DNA of 64,000 nt from Bryobacteraceae bacterium (lineage in GTDB: Bacteria; Acidobacteriota; Terriglobia; Bryobacterales; Bryobacteraceae), in assembly GCA_025056455.1 (NCBI GenBank), contig JANWVY010000008.1, forward strand, positions 121,366 through 185,365. Reading direction: 5' to 3'. The position numbers were made by a program, and so were the translations under genes. Positions 1 to 8,528 of this stretch are shown one piece after another (the stretch's first letter is position 1; every line of letters starts with the position of its first letter). Below the pieces are notes generated by a model. It ran no database searches. It saw nothing but the letters and a program-made list of their open reading frames with translations, and was not told where the DNA came from.

Positions 1-73
1 GGCCATCCCTCGGGTGAAAAGCCCTGGGAGGGTCACCCCTGAACCACCGGTTCCGGATCTCCTTGCACGGCGC

Positions 74-1723
74 TTACTTTCCCGCTCCCCGAACCAAAAA
101 CAACCCCTTGGTTGTTTCGTTCTGGGTTGCGACCCGGGATTCGCAGTAAGGCAAAAAGATTCGGATACTGGTGCCGCTACCAGGAACGCTCTGCAAGACC
201 ACGTTTCCCCCAACTTGCTTGACCACGCCGTACACCGTTGACAGTCCAAGCCCCATTCCCTGAGAACGGCCACTGCGGAAAAAAGGCTCGAATGCACGCG
301 CTTGCGTTGCAGCGTCCATACCCCAACCGCTGTCTGTCACTGTTAACAAAACATACTTTCCCGGAGGCAGTTTCGCCATGCGGCGCGCTGTGGGAGCGTC
401 GAGGTCTTGGATGCAGGTCTCAAGGGTCAATTTGCCCCCTCCGGGCATGGCATCCCGCGCGTTCACTGCGAGATTGAGAATCACCTGCTCCAACCAGCGC
501 GGATCTGCCTCTACCGTCGGCCCGCTTGGCGAGCTAAGATCCAAAATGCTGCTGAGTTGGATCTGATCCCCGAGCAGCATCTTCAACCCCGGAGTCATCT
601 GCGAAATCAATTCGTTTAGGTTAAAGACTGTTGGATTCATCGGCTGTTTGCCGCTAAAGACCAGCAATTGCTGGGTCAGCGCTGCGGCACGATCGCCCGC
701 CCGCTTGATTTCCTGCACATCCTTGCGCGCCTGCTCAGGCAGCTGCGATGAACCCAGCAGCAGCTCGCTGTAACCGTTGATCGAAGTGAGTAGATCGTTG
801 AACTGGCGGGCGATTCCCCCTGCCAGTTGTTCTACAGCTTGCATGTTCGGTGAACTCGTCGCTTCAGTTGGCGTCAGTTCTGAAAGCGCGAAGGCGACCA
901 TCACCGCATATTGCGGGGGAGGATTTTTCGCCCGTATTGCCGTCATGACAACTGCCATGGGGATCTGCTCGCCTTCTCGCGTGCGCCAGAGTAGTTGAGA
1001 TCGCTCGGTTTCTCCGGTGGCAATCACCTGCGCCACGGAAAGCTTTGCTCGCCCCCACTCGCTCGGATTCAGCAACACCTCCCAGTAAAAACGCCCTTCA
1101 ATCTCTGAGGCCCGGTGCTGAACTAAACTCGTTAGGGCAGCGTTACAGCGAACGAATTTCCCTTCCCGGTCAAGGACTGCTAAGGGAACACCCACGCTCT
1201 CAAGCAGCCCCTCAAGCACTTGATTCTCACCCGTGCGTCGCCCCGCCCACCGGCGCTCGGACAAGTCTCGCACCATCGCGCGAAACACACGCTTGTCTTC
1301 GATTCGCTGCTCCTTCAAAACCAGCTCTAGCAAGGCCGACGTGCCATCTTTTCGCAAGGCCGCGACTTCCACCCCAACTCCGTTTTCTACCCTCGGCGCG
1401 GCATGCAGCCGGTTCAAACCTAAGCCGCCACCTGCGTTTTCGCCAGCGGTGGGGAGAAGCAAAGAAACATGCTCGCCAATCACTTCCGAGGAAGCGTAGC
1501 CAAATAGCTGCTCGGCCGCCCGGTTGAAAGAAACGATTCTCCCATCCTCGCCGATGGTGAACCTTGCTTCAGGAGAATCCGCCTCGAGCTTCTCAATCCG
1601 TGCTCGAAAATCCGCCCGCTCTTCTTTCAGCCTTTCGTCACAAAGGATTTTGATCACCATGGCCGGCAAAAACGCAGCCAAAGCGAGCAAAAGTCCCACT
1701 CCGAGGATTACTGTCAGCTCCAT
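74..1723 (-). CDS. PAS-domain sensor histidine kinase-like protein, H-box histidine missing
   Basis: Membrane sensor of the NtrB/hybrid-kinase type, 549 residues. One N-terminal membrane segment (about residues 3-27) is followed by two PAS domains (about 45-160 and 170-285), a dimerisation/phospho-acceptor helix (about 295-360) and a HATPase_c domain (about 400-525) with an intact N-box (NLAVNARDAM), G1 (DSGWGMD) and G2 (GMGLGLS). In the H-box, where the family has GGIAHDFNNLL, this protein reads GGIARQFNDLL. The codon at 806-808 on the plus strand gives Arg306 instead of the phosphorylated His, so autophosphorylation at the usual site should be impossible although ATP binding looks intact. 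It may act as a pseudokinase or phosphatase-type partner. No response regulator lies beside it inside the window; bases 1-73 past its stop show no gene. No clear Shine-Dalgarno precedes the ATG. Confidence 0.9.
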   Translation of the reverse strand: MELTVILGVGLLLALAAFLPAMVIKILCDERLKEERADFRARIEKLEADSPEARFTIGEDGRIVSFNRAAEQLFGYASSEVIGEHVSLLLPTAGENAGGGLGLNRLHAAPRVENGVGVEVAALRKDGTSALLELVLKEQRIEDKRVFRAMVRDLSERRWAGRRTGENQVLEGLLESVGVPLAVLDREGKFVRCNAALTSLVQHRASEIEGRFYWEVLLNPSEWGRAKLSVAQVIATGETERSQLLWRTREGEQIPMAVVMTAIRAKNPPPQYAVMVAFALSELTPTEATSSPNMQAVEQLAGGIARQFNDLLTSINGYSELLLGSSQLPEQARKDVQEIKRAGDRAAALTQQLLVFSGKQPMNPTVFNLNELISQMTPGLKMLLGDQIQLSSILDLSSPSGPTVEADPRWLEQVILNLAVNARDAMPGGGKLTLETCIQDLDAPTARRMAKLPPGKYVLLTVTDSGWGMDAATQARAFEPFFRSGRSQGMGLGLSTVYGVVKQVGGNVVLQSVPGSGTSIRIFLPYCESRVATQNETTKGLFLVRGAGK

Positions 1724-1845
1724 GGGTATAGGAACAAGGTATCAAGGACCAGGGGATTAAGCTAGACCTCTTAGTGGGTAAAAAGTACTATGACCGCTAG
1801 TCGGTTACATGAACGCCTGAGGACTTCTGCGAATCCGCCTGAGGG

Positions 1846-2124
1846 TCATTTCGGGTTGGCGTCGGCGGCGGATTTTTTGCGCTGGATTTCCTCCATCACG
1901 CTAAAGACCAGATCCTTTGCTCCGGTAATTGCGTGTTGAATTAACTGAATGTCCATGGCTGGCTTGCCGGCCTGGCGGGCGCTTTGACAATAAACTCCGT
2001 GCTGTCCGACGAGCACGAGCGCGTCAGTAAGGAGATCGAGTGTTACAGCCAGCCGGCCGCGTTCTAGACCCATCTGGAATTCAAATCGTTCTAGTTCGTC
2101 TCGTTTCTGCTCGAAAACGTTCAT
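1846..2124 (-). CDS. small conserved-looking hypothetical protein
   Basis: Predicted 92-residue cytoplasmic protein, mostly helical and amphipathic, rich in Glu, Lys, Gln and Leu, with no signal peptide or membrane segment. I do not recognise a family. The ATG at 2124 is preferred over the TTG two codons upstream because an AGG lies six bases before it. It is on the same strand as the sensor kinase with a 122-base gap, so the two may be co-transcribed. The codon use looks like that of real neighbours and no competing frame is better, but the assignment rests only on ORF quality. Confidence 0.55.
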   Translation of the reverse strand: MNVFEQKRDELERFEFQMGLERGRLAVTLDLLTDALVLVGQHGVYCQSARQAGKPAMDIQLIQHAITGAKDLVFSVMEEIQRKKSAADANPK

Positions 2125-2339
2125 GGGCAACCTGGCGCTCTCCTCACCATTCTAGGCCAATGGTAAGGTGCACCTGAGAGTTACATATAGTGGATCGACA
2201 TTTGCCGGCTCTGGGAGCCGCCTCTAACCCCAAGTCTGCCGCTCTTTCATCACTTGGCTCTCGCTCATACCTCCCTCGCCTTTCCCGATATGAACGCTTG
2301 GGGGGCTGGCAACCCAAGGGCACCCGGCACTTGGGGGGA

Positions 2340-2420
2340 CCGGGCAAGCCGGGGGAGCCGGGCAAGCTGGGGGGCCGGGCAAGTCGAGGCGACCGGGCAA
2401 GCCCGCGGGAGCCGGGCAAG
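2340..2420. repeat. 18-nt tandem repeat array A (core CCGGGCAAG)
   Basis: Five copies of the core CCGGGCAAG begin at 2340, 2358, 2375, 2393 and 2412, giving a period of 17-19 bases. The flanks between the cores are G-runs of three to six. The array lies in the roughly 730-base gene-free stretch between the small hypothetical gene (starts 2124, minus) and motA (starts 2858, plus). Short ORFs through it look collagen-like (Gly-Pro-Gly) purely from composition; the 17- and 19-base spacings break the frame, arguing against coding. Confidence 0.85.
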
Positions 2421-2571
2421 TCAAGGGTCGAGGCTAAGCGAGGGAAATCCGCAACCCAAGCAAACCCCCAGCGGAGCGGGAAATGCGTCCTGATCAGGGC
2501 GGACCTTTGAAGCTAGGACAGCCCGGCTCGCCAGGGGAGAAAGGGGCAGGAGAGCAGGGCGGACCATCCAA

Positions 2572-2714
2572 GTCGGGCGAGTCAGTGAGGCCGGGTGAGG
2601 CAGTGAGTTGGGGCGAGGAGTGAGGTCGGGCGAGGCAGTGAGTTGGGGCAGGGCAGTGAGGTAGGGCAAGGCAGTGAGGTCGGGCAGGCCAGTAAAGTAC
2701 GCTGGGCCAGTAAC
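2572..2714. repeat. 18-nt tandem repeat array B (consensus like GTCGGGCGAGGCAGTGAG)
   Basis: Eight consecutive units start at 2572, 2590, 2608, 2625, 2643, 2661, 2679 and 2697. Seven are 18 bases and one is 17. The first half of the unit varies (GTCGGG, GCCGGG, TTGGGG, GTAGGG) while GGCAGTGAG is well conserved, decaying to GGCCAGTAAA/C in the last two. It shares period and G-rich character with array A about 150 bases upstream. The rest of 2125-2857 holds no gene I can support; a GGCCGCGGCC palindrome lies shortly before the motA leader. Confidence 0.9.
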
Positions 2715-2857
2715 CTTCGGTAGAGCAAGAAAATCCTTTCCAGGCTCAAGGGCGGCTGGCAGAAAGTCCAGCCCAAGATCTGGGATTTGCCTTCCAGGCA
2801 GCTACACGGAGGAGGCCGCGGCCTAGCACGGAAAGTTGGCGATTCGATTCAAAGGTT

Positions 2858-3715
2858 ATGTTTTCCATCATCGGAATTCTCGTAGTTATCGGCGCAGTGA
2901 TCGGGGGGTATCTTTTCGAACACGGCCACCTAGCCGTACTCTGGCAACCGGCCGAAGTGATCATTATCGGCGGTGCAGCCCTCGGAACCCTCTTCATAGC
3001 CAATCCACTCCCCACCATCATCGCCATCTTCAAGGGACTGATTGGCGTTCTCAAAGGCAGCCGCTGCAACAAAGCCTTCTACCTAGAGACACTCAAAATG
3101 CTCAACGACGTCTTTGCTTACGCCCGCAAAAATAGTCTCGCCAAGCTTGAAGCTGACGTCGAAGAGCCCGACAAAAGTCAGCTGTTTTCGAAATACCCCA
3201 AGTTCGTCAAGGACCACCATGCGACGCACTTCGTTTGCGACACATTGCGCATGTTAATTGCCGGCGGCGTTGCCAATCATGATCTCAACGAGATGATGGA
3301 GCAGGACATCGAAGTCCATCACCACGAAACGACTCAACCCATTTCGGCCCTGACTAGCGTCGCGGACTCACTTCCCGGCTTGGGAATCGTTGCGGCCGTT
3401 CTTGGCGTTGTCATTACCATGGGATCGCTCGGCGGCCCGCCCGAGGAAATCGGCCACAAAGTGGCCGCCGCGCTCGTGGGTACATTTCTGGGCATCTTGC
3501 TCTGCTACGGGTTCCTGGGCCCGCTAGCTTCCCAAATGTCAAAAATCGCTGAAGCCGAAGGCCAGTACTATCACGTGCTTCGCACCGGACTCATGGCCTT
3601 TGCGAAAGGCTGTCCCCCGATCATCGCCGTCGAGTTTGCTCGGCGCATGGTGCCCCATCACGTCCGGCCTACCTTCAAAGAAATGGAGAAAGCCTGTAAA
3701 GGAGGCGGGGCCTGA
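2858..3715 (+). CDS. motA: flagellar motor stator protein MotA
   Basis: Proton-channel stator subunit of the flagellar motor, 285 residues, the normal family length. Four membrane segments are visible (about 1-22, 28-50, 160-182 and 195-218). The long cytoplasmic loop between segments 2 and 3 carries the charged region that contacts FliG. The ADSLPGLGIVAAVLGVVITM stretch and the Pro-containing third segment are typical of MotA. An AAAGG lies just before the ATG. The stop overlaps the motB start (TGATG), so the two are translationally coupled. No other flagellar gene is in the window. Confidence 0.96.
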   Translation: MFSIIGILVVIGAVIGGYLFEHGHLAVLWQPAEVIIIGGAALGTLFIANPLPTIIAIFKGLIGVLKGSRCNKAFYLETLKMLNDVFAYARKNSLAKLEADVEEPDKSQLFSKYPKFVKDHHATHFVCDTLRMLIAGGVANHDLNEMMEQDIEVHHHETTQPISALTSVADSLPGLGIVAAVLGVVITMGSLGGPPEEIGHKVAAALVGTFLGILLCYGFLGPLASQMSKIAEAEGQYYHVLRTGLMAFAKGCPPIIAVEFARRMVPHHVRPTFKEMEKACKGGGA

Positions 3716-4605
3716 TGGCCGGTCAGGATGATCAAATCATCATCATCAAAAAGAAAAAGGGCGGCCACGGAGGGCATCACGGCGGAGCTTGGAAAGTCGC
3801 CTATGCCGACTTCGTTACCGCTATGATGGCTCTCTTCATTGTGCTGTGGTTGCTATCCAGCTCCGAAGAAGTGCAAAAAGCCGTGGGCGGTTACTTTCAA
3901 GATCCCACCGGCAGTGGCAAATTAATGGGATCCACAATGAGCGGTTCCGGCGAAGGACTTCCTATCAAAGAAACCGACATGGATCAGCTCAAAGAGAAAA
4001 TCGAAAAAGCTCTCCAAGAAAAACCCGAATTCCAAGCCCTGCGCAAAAACGTGCAGATTTTCGTCACCGGCGAAGGGCTCCGCATCGAACTGCTGGAAAA
4101 CGACAAAGGCATGTTTTTCCAGAGTGGCAGCGCCCTTCCTACCGAGGCCGGAGCCAATCTGGTCGCCATGCTCGCGCAGGAACTTGGCAAACTTCCAAAT
4201 AACGTATTCCTCGAAGGCCACACCGACGCGAAGCCCTTTTCTTCGGAAAACGGCTACTCGAACTGGGAGCTATCCGCAGACCGCGCCAATGCAGCACGCC
4301 GCATCATGATGGACAACGGACTACGCAGAGATCAAGTCACTCAAGTCCGCGGATTCGCCGACCAGCGTCTGAGAGACCCCAAGGATCCCTATAGCCCGCT
4401 CAACCGTCGCATTTCTCTCATCGTGGCTTATCTTCAACCTTCCCCCAGATCGACTGACTCTCAAACCAAAACAAACCACGTCTCAAGCGCCGGCGACAAA
4501 GATCATGGTTCACACAGCACGCCTCAAAACACCACCCAAAATGCCGCGCCGAACAACCAAAATTCCCCCCAACCGCCCCCTCACAACCCACAGAACAGCC
4601 ACTAG
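3715..4605 (+). CDS. motB: flagellar motor stator protein MotB (OmpA-like peptidoglycan anchor)
   Basis: Partner of MotA, 296 residues. A short cytoplasmic tail with a Lys and Gly/His-rich patch (KKKKGGHGGHHGG) precedes a single membrane helix that starts with YADFVTAMMALF, which includes the proton-binding Asp. A plug/linker region follows, then an OmpA/MotB peptidoglycan-binding domain (about residues 125-240, with LEGHTDAKPF and NWELSADRANAARR). The last 45 or so residues are Asn, Gln, Pro and His rich and probably disordered. Convergent with the SDR gene, 30 bases apart, with no obvious terminator. Confidence 0.96.
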   Translation: MAGQDDQIIIIKKKKGGHGGHHGGAWKVAYADFVTAMMALFIVLWLLSSSEEVQKAVGGYFQDPTGSGKLMGSTMSGSGEGLPIKETDMDQLKEKIEKALQEKPEFQALRKNVQIFVTGEGLRIELLENDKGMFFQSGSALPTEAGANLVAMLAQELGKLPNNVFLEGHTDAKPFSSENGYSNWELSADRANAARRIMMDNGLRRDQVTQVRGFADQRLRDPKDPYSPLNRRISLIVAYLQPSPRSTDSQTKTNHVSSAGDKDHGSHSTPQNTTQNAAPNNQNSPQPPPHNPQNSH

Positions 4606-4635
4606 GCCGCTGAATGCTGGCGGCGCCGAGTCGGA

Positions 4636-5364
4636 TCAACACAACTCGAGGCCGCCATCCACCACCAAAAGTTGCCCTGTCACGAAGTTGGTCGCCTTCA
4701 AGAAATACACCACCGCATCCGCAATCTCCTCGCCCTCGCCCGCTCGCCCCGCAGGTGTCCTTGTGATCATTTCCTCAATCCTCCGGTCCATGTTCCCAAA
4801 CGGAAATACACCCGGCGCCACCGAGTTCACCGTGATGTCGGGAGCCAGCGCCTTGGCCAGAGCCTTCGTCAGGTGAATCACTCCTGCCTTGGACGCACAA
4901 TAGTGCGCGTGTTCGGCCCAGGGCCGGATTCCTCCCAGCGAGCTAATATTCACAATCCGCCCTCCACCGTGTTTCCGCATGAGCTTGCCACCTTGCTGGC
5001 AGCAGAAAAACACGGCCTTGAGGTTAACGTTGTGTATGAAGTCCCAGTCAGCTTCGGTGATTTCGAAAGGGTGGAACCGCGTGAACCGGGCGGCGTTATT
5101 CACCAACCCGTCCAGACGGCCACATTGGGCTTGAATGTCCTGGAACATGGACACGATCTGGGGCACTTGCGCTAAATCTGCGCGAAACAGCCCGGCAGCA
5201 TTACACTCGGCGGCGGTTTGTTCAGCCTCTTTCTGCGAGGTGTGATAATGAATCAGCACGCGAGCGCCCTCTTGGGCGAGCCTCTGTGCGATGCTTCGGC
5301 CCATCCGTTTCGCAGCGCCGGTCACCAAAACGACTTTGCCAGCTAAATCACAAGTTCGGTTCAT
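4636..5364 (-). CDS. SDR-family oxidoreductase, pteridine-reductase-like
   Basis: NAD(P)H-dependent short-chain dehydrogenase/reductase, 242 residues, one Rossmann domain. The cofactor motif TGAAKRMGR near the N-terminus differs from the usual TGxxxGxG and is the form seen in pteridine reductase/FolM-like enzymes. The NNA motif, the Ser of NISSLGG and the YxxxK catalytic pair (HYCASKAG) are all present. The substrate cannot be fixed from sequence. It is the last gene of the minus-strand operon and overlaps the end of the MFS gene by 17 bases. Confidence 0.9.
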   Translation of the reverse strand: MNRTCDLAGKVVLVTGAAKRMGRSIAQRLAQEGARVLIHYHTSQKEAEQTAAECNAAGLFRADLAQVPQIVSMFQDIQAQCGRLDGLVNNAARFTRFHPFEITEADWDFIHNVNLKAVFFCCQQGGKLMRKHGGGRIVNISSLGGIRPWAEHAHYCASKAGVIHLTKALAKALAPDITVNSVAPGVFPFGNMDRRIEEMITRTPAGRAGEGEEIADAVVYFLKATNFVTGQLLVVDGGLELC

Positions 5365-6643
5365 GCACCTCCACCTCTTCGGGCGCCACGCCTTCTAAAG
5401 CAGGCTCGGGGAGTCGCCCGGCCAAATCCAGAAATAGCCAGTAGAAAGCGGTTAGCGAACTCAGTACTCCGGAGACAGCTCCAATCGTTCGCACATCGTA
5501 AGACCGGCTGGCCAGTCCCGCCGCCATCATCGATACCATCATGACTCCCCAAGTCACAGTTTCCAGGGTTGAGAACACCCTCCCCCGATATCCATCGGAG
5601 ACATGACGCAACAGTTGCGAAAAATTCAGCACGCTGCTGACTGCGACGGCGCATCGCGAAATCGCCATGAACAGCAGCGCCAGGCTGAACTGCTTCATCT
5701 GGCTGAACGCGATGTAGGAGCAGCCGTGAACCAGATAACAGGCCACGATCGTGCGTTTATAGCTCTCAAAGCTAAGCTTGTGTCCCAGCCAGTGGGCTAA
5801 AAATCCCCCGGCCAGCAGCCCAGCGCCAGCGCAACCCCAAAGAATCCCAATGCCAGCAGCGCCCCGGTGGAAGACTTTTTCACCAAACAGGCTGAAGAGC
5901 ACCTGCGCTGCCCCGCCACCGGAAGCCCATCCGAAGTTGATTACCGCGATTCCCAAAATCAAGGGATGCGATTTCAGATAGCGCAGCCCTTCGACATACT
6001 CGTGCCACGGCCGCAAGACATCATTTTCGGTGAGCGCTTTGCGACTCGCGCGGAAACTTGCTCCCGGTAAACGCAACAGCGAAATCGACCAAGCGGAGAA
6101 CAGAAAGGACATGGCGTTCAGAAAAAAGGCCCATTCATAGCCAAACTGCGCCACGCTCAGCCCTCCGCTCATGGCGCCGAGCGTGAGCGTGCTCCACTGA
6201 GTTGTCTGCGTGAGCGAGTTTGCCGTGTGCAACTGTTCTTTGGTCGTAATGCTCGGTAGGATCGCTGCTCTTCCGCTGGTGAAAAAGGGGGAGGCAACCA
6301 TGAGAAGAGCGCTTAGCACGTAAAGCAGGGTGCTGCTTGGATTCTGCAAGGTGTAGATGAAGCTAAGTGCGACAGCCGCGCGCACCAGGTCGCTAGCAAT
6401 CATGACCCGCTTCCGGTCCCAGCGATCCAGGAGCACGCCAGCAATCGGGCCAGCCAAAATCACCGCAAGGGCGCGGGCGATAAACACTCCGGTCACGACC
6501 ATGCCCCCGTCGCGGTATTTCACCGCCAGGCTAAAAACAGCAATGTTGTTAAAGTGATCCCCAACTTCGCTCACCACCTGCCCCATCCAGGTGTACCGGT
6601 AGTTCCGGTTTTCGCGCAAAAGTTGGAGAAAGCTGGACATCAA
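5348..6643 (-). CDS. MFS transporter, EntS/MFS_3-like exporter
   Basis: Integral membrane secondary transporter of the major facilitator superfamily, 431 residues with about 12 predicted helices. The loop after the second helix carries LLDRWDRKRVM, the D-R-W-x-R-K-R form of motif A seen in the enterobactin-exporter-like MFS_3 group. The substrate is unknown. It sits between the racemase gene (32-base gap upstream) and the SDR gene (17-base overlap downstream), so it is probably co-expressed with both. Confidence 0.9.
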   Translation of the reverse strand: MMSSFLQLLRENRNYRYTWMGQVVSEVGDHFNNIAVFSLAVKYRDGGMVVTGVFIARALAVILAGPIAGVLLDRWDRKRVMIASDLVRAAVALSFIYTLQNPSSTLLYVLSALLMVASPFFTSGRAAILPSITTKEQLHTANSLTQTTQWSTLTLGAMSGGLSVAQFGYEWAFFLNAMSFLFSAWSISLLRLPGASFRASRKALTENDVLRPWHEYVEGLRYLKSHPLILGIAVINFGWASGGGAAQVLFSLFGEKVFHRGAAGIGILWGCAGAGLLAGGFLAHWLGHKLSFESYKRTIVACYLVHGCSYIAFSQMKQFSLALLFMAISRCAVAVSSVLNFSQLLRHVSDGYRGRVFSTLETVTWGVMMVSMMAAGLASRSYDVRTIGAVSGVLSSLTAFYWLFLDLAGRLPEPALEGVAPEEVEVHEPNL

Positions 6644-6675
6644 ACTTACCGAGAACAGAGATCGGATGACGGCCT

Positions 6676-7791
6676 TCAGCCGATGGTCTCGGTGCGAACC
6701 GTGACCTTGGCGAGCTGATCGTGATCGATGGCGTAGCCAAAACCTGGCTCATCGCGAATCACGATGGTTCCTTGAGAGGTAACCTCGACAGGTGGCTCGA
6801 TGATGTCCTGTTTCCAGTAGCGCTTGCTCGCCGAAACATCTCCAGGCAGAACAAAGTTCGGTAGGGTGGCAAGAGCCACATTGTGCGCACGCCCGATGCC
6901 AGACTCGAGCATGCCGCCGCACCAAACCGGGATGCCGTGGGCTTGTGCCACATCGTGTACGCGTTTAGCCTCGGTGAATCCACCAACTCTGCCCAACTTG
7001 ATGTTGAGGATCCGACAGGCCTGCATACGGATTGCCTGTTCGGCGTGATGCGCTGTGCGAATGCACTCGTCAAGGCAGATGGGTGTCTGAAGCGCCGCCT
7101 GTAGCCGTGCGTGATCGATGATCTCGTCATGAGCCAGTGGCTGCTCGATCATCATCAGGTAGAATTCGTCGAGCTGCCGCAAATGTTCGATGTCTTCCAG
7201 CCTGTAGGCGCTGTTGGCGTCAGCCATCAGTTTGATGGAAGGAAAACGCTTGCGCACTTCGCGGATCACCTCCACATCCCAGCCCGGCTTGATCTTGATC
7301 TTAATGCGCTGATAGCCCGCGTGAGTCTCCGCTTCAATCTTCTGGAGCAAGGCATCTACGCTGTCCTGGATGCCGATGGAGACTCCGCACGGAATCTCGC
7401 GGCGGGCGCCTCCTCCAATCCGTTTCCAAAGTGGCTCTCCGGCCATACGCGCTTCGAGATCCCAAACGGCGACCTCCGCTCCGCCGCGTGCCATTTGATG
7501 GCCGCGAATGTGCGCGGTTCGGGATCCCACTTCGGCCGCGCACTCCAGTCGATCGGCCAGCAGGCGCGGTGCTACGTAATCGCGCAAGATCAACCAGGCA
7601 GAGTCGGTCCACTCCTCGTTGTAGAAGGGGTTCTCCCCGCAGGTCACCTCACCCCAACCCGAAAGGCCTTCCGCCCGGACCTCCACGAGGATGATCTTTC
7701 GGCTGTAGGTTCGTCCGAAGCTCGTCTCAAAGAAGTGCACCAGCGGCATTTCAAGCTGCCGAAGAATAATCTGATCTAGTTTTATTGCCAT
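6676..7791 (-). CDS. enolase-superfamily N-succinylamino-acid racemase / o-succinylbenzoate synthase
   Basis: Muconate-lactonising subgroup of the enolase superfamily, 371 residues. An N-terminal capping domain is followed by a barrel carrying the KxK catalytic motif (KIKIKPGW), the metal-ligand strand MADANSAY, the Glu of MIEQPL, the Asp/Glu pair of CLDEC, and the second catalytic Lys in LNIKLGRVGG. These fit the MenC/NSAR family. A menaquinone role would need other men genes, and none are near. The start overlaps the end of a GNAT gene by 10 bases; a GNAT acyltransferase beside NSAR is the known context for conversion of D- to L-amino acids through N-succinyl intermediates. I favour NSAR, but the two activities cannot be separated from sequence. 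Confidence 0.85.
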   Translation of the reverse strand: MAIKLDQIILRQLEMPLVHFFETSFGRTYSRKIILVEVRAEGLSGWGEVTCGENPFYNEEWTDSAWLILRDYVAPRLLADRLECAAEVGSRTAHIRGHQMARGGAEVAVWDLEARMAGEPLWKRIGGGARREIPCGVSIGIQDSVDALLQKIEAETHAGYQRIKIKIKPGWDVEVIREVRKRFPSIKLMADANSAYRLEDIEHLRQLDEFYLMMIEQPLAHDEIIDHARLQAALQTPICLDECIRTAHHAEQAIRMQACRILNIKLGRVGGFTEAKRVHDVAQAHGIPVWCGGMLESGIGRAHNVALATLPNFVLPGDVSASKRYWKQDIIEPPVEVTSQGTIVIRDEPGFGYAIDHDQLAKVTVRTETIG

Positions 7792-8528
7792 GGCCCAAGT
7801 AGGTAAGCAGCAGTCTCAGACGAGCGCTCCATTCCAACGACCGCAAGACCAGCGCGAAAGTGTTCCAGAAACTGATTGCTGACTGATTCTTGGATCGCGC
7901 GCGCGTGTTGAACGTCCTTGCGTCGTAACTCCGCAATGTTGGCCGGTACGCAGATACGCGCGATTGCTCTTTCCCGGTCTGGATTGTTTCCTTGCAACAC
8001 GGCGTGCACTCGCGGATGATCCAGCCACCATTCAGCCACGCAACGATCGGTGGGCAAGCCTGTATGCAAATGACTGGACGTCATACCATACTGGTTCAGT
8101 ACATAGCGCCGCACGACCGCGCCGAGTTTCTCGATATTGAAGTAAGCGTTGCGGAGTTCTAGAGGGTCAAAGGTCCATTCCACGAGCTGGATGCCTCTGG
8201 CCAGGGCATCTTCTCGTTGTTTCAGTTTCAACATTCGCCCGATACCCCGGTCGCGATACCCGGCCAAAACCCCCAGCATGTGGCTGTGCAAATAGCCAAA
8301 GTCTTTCTTTAAACCGGGAATCGCTAGCAAGAAAGCCACCATCCGGTCTCCGTCATAGGCCCCAAAGGTTTGCCCGCCGATTTTGTTGGCGACAACAAAC
8401 AAGCGCCGCGGCAACAGTTCAATGTCGTCGAACCCCCAGATTTCTTTTTGCAGTTTGACGGCTTGATCGAACTCATCGATGGTGGCGAGCGCGCGGAGCT
8501 CTACTGCTGGGTTTTGGCCTTCTGCCAC
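7782..8528 (-). CDS. GNAT-family acyltransferase, NSAR-associated
   Basis: Predicted N-acyltransferase, 248 residues, of the COG3375-like GNAT branch. The central acyl-CoA-binding motif is HMLGVLAGYRDRGIGRML (R-x-x-G-x-G). It overlaps mazG upstream by 28 bases and the racemase gene downstream by 10, so it is translationally coupled to both. In the described NSAR pathway, a GNAT enzyme succinylates D-amino acids before racemisation; that role here is inferred from neighbourhood. The usual third enzyme, a desuccinylase, is not in this operon. Confidence 0.85.
   Translation of the reverse strand: MAEGQNPAVELRALATIDEFDQAVKLQKEIWGFDDIELLPRRLFVVANKIGGQTFGAYDGDRMVAFLLAIPGLKKDFGYLHSHMLGVLAGYRDRGIGRMLKLKQREDALARGIQLVEWTFDPLELRNAYFNIEKLGAVVRRYVLNQYGMTSSHLHTGLPTDRCVAEWWLDHPRVHAVLQGNNPDRERAIARICVPANIAELRRKDVQHARAIQESVSNQFLEHFRAGLAVVGMERSSETAAYLLGPWQ

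Noticed and set aside
1045..1527. 160-codon plus-strand frame inside the sensor kinase gene
   Set aside because: Antisense to the PAS domains; Arg/Ser/Pro-rich composition typical of shadow frames.
2340..2714. CRISPR array
   Set aside because: The units are contiguous with no unique spacers of constant length, and there are no cas genes.
2190..2776. Collagen-like or hexapeptide-repeat proteins through the 18-nt arrays, on either strand
   Set aside because: Units of 17 and 19 bases break the frame and no start with a ribosome binding site leads into them; the repeats are better treated as non-coding DNA.
7111..7779. 222-codon plus-strand frame opposite the NSAR/OSBS gene
   Set aside because: The opposite strand encodes all enolase-superfamily catalytic motifs; this frame shows none and has no ribosome binding site.
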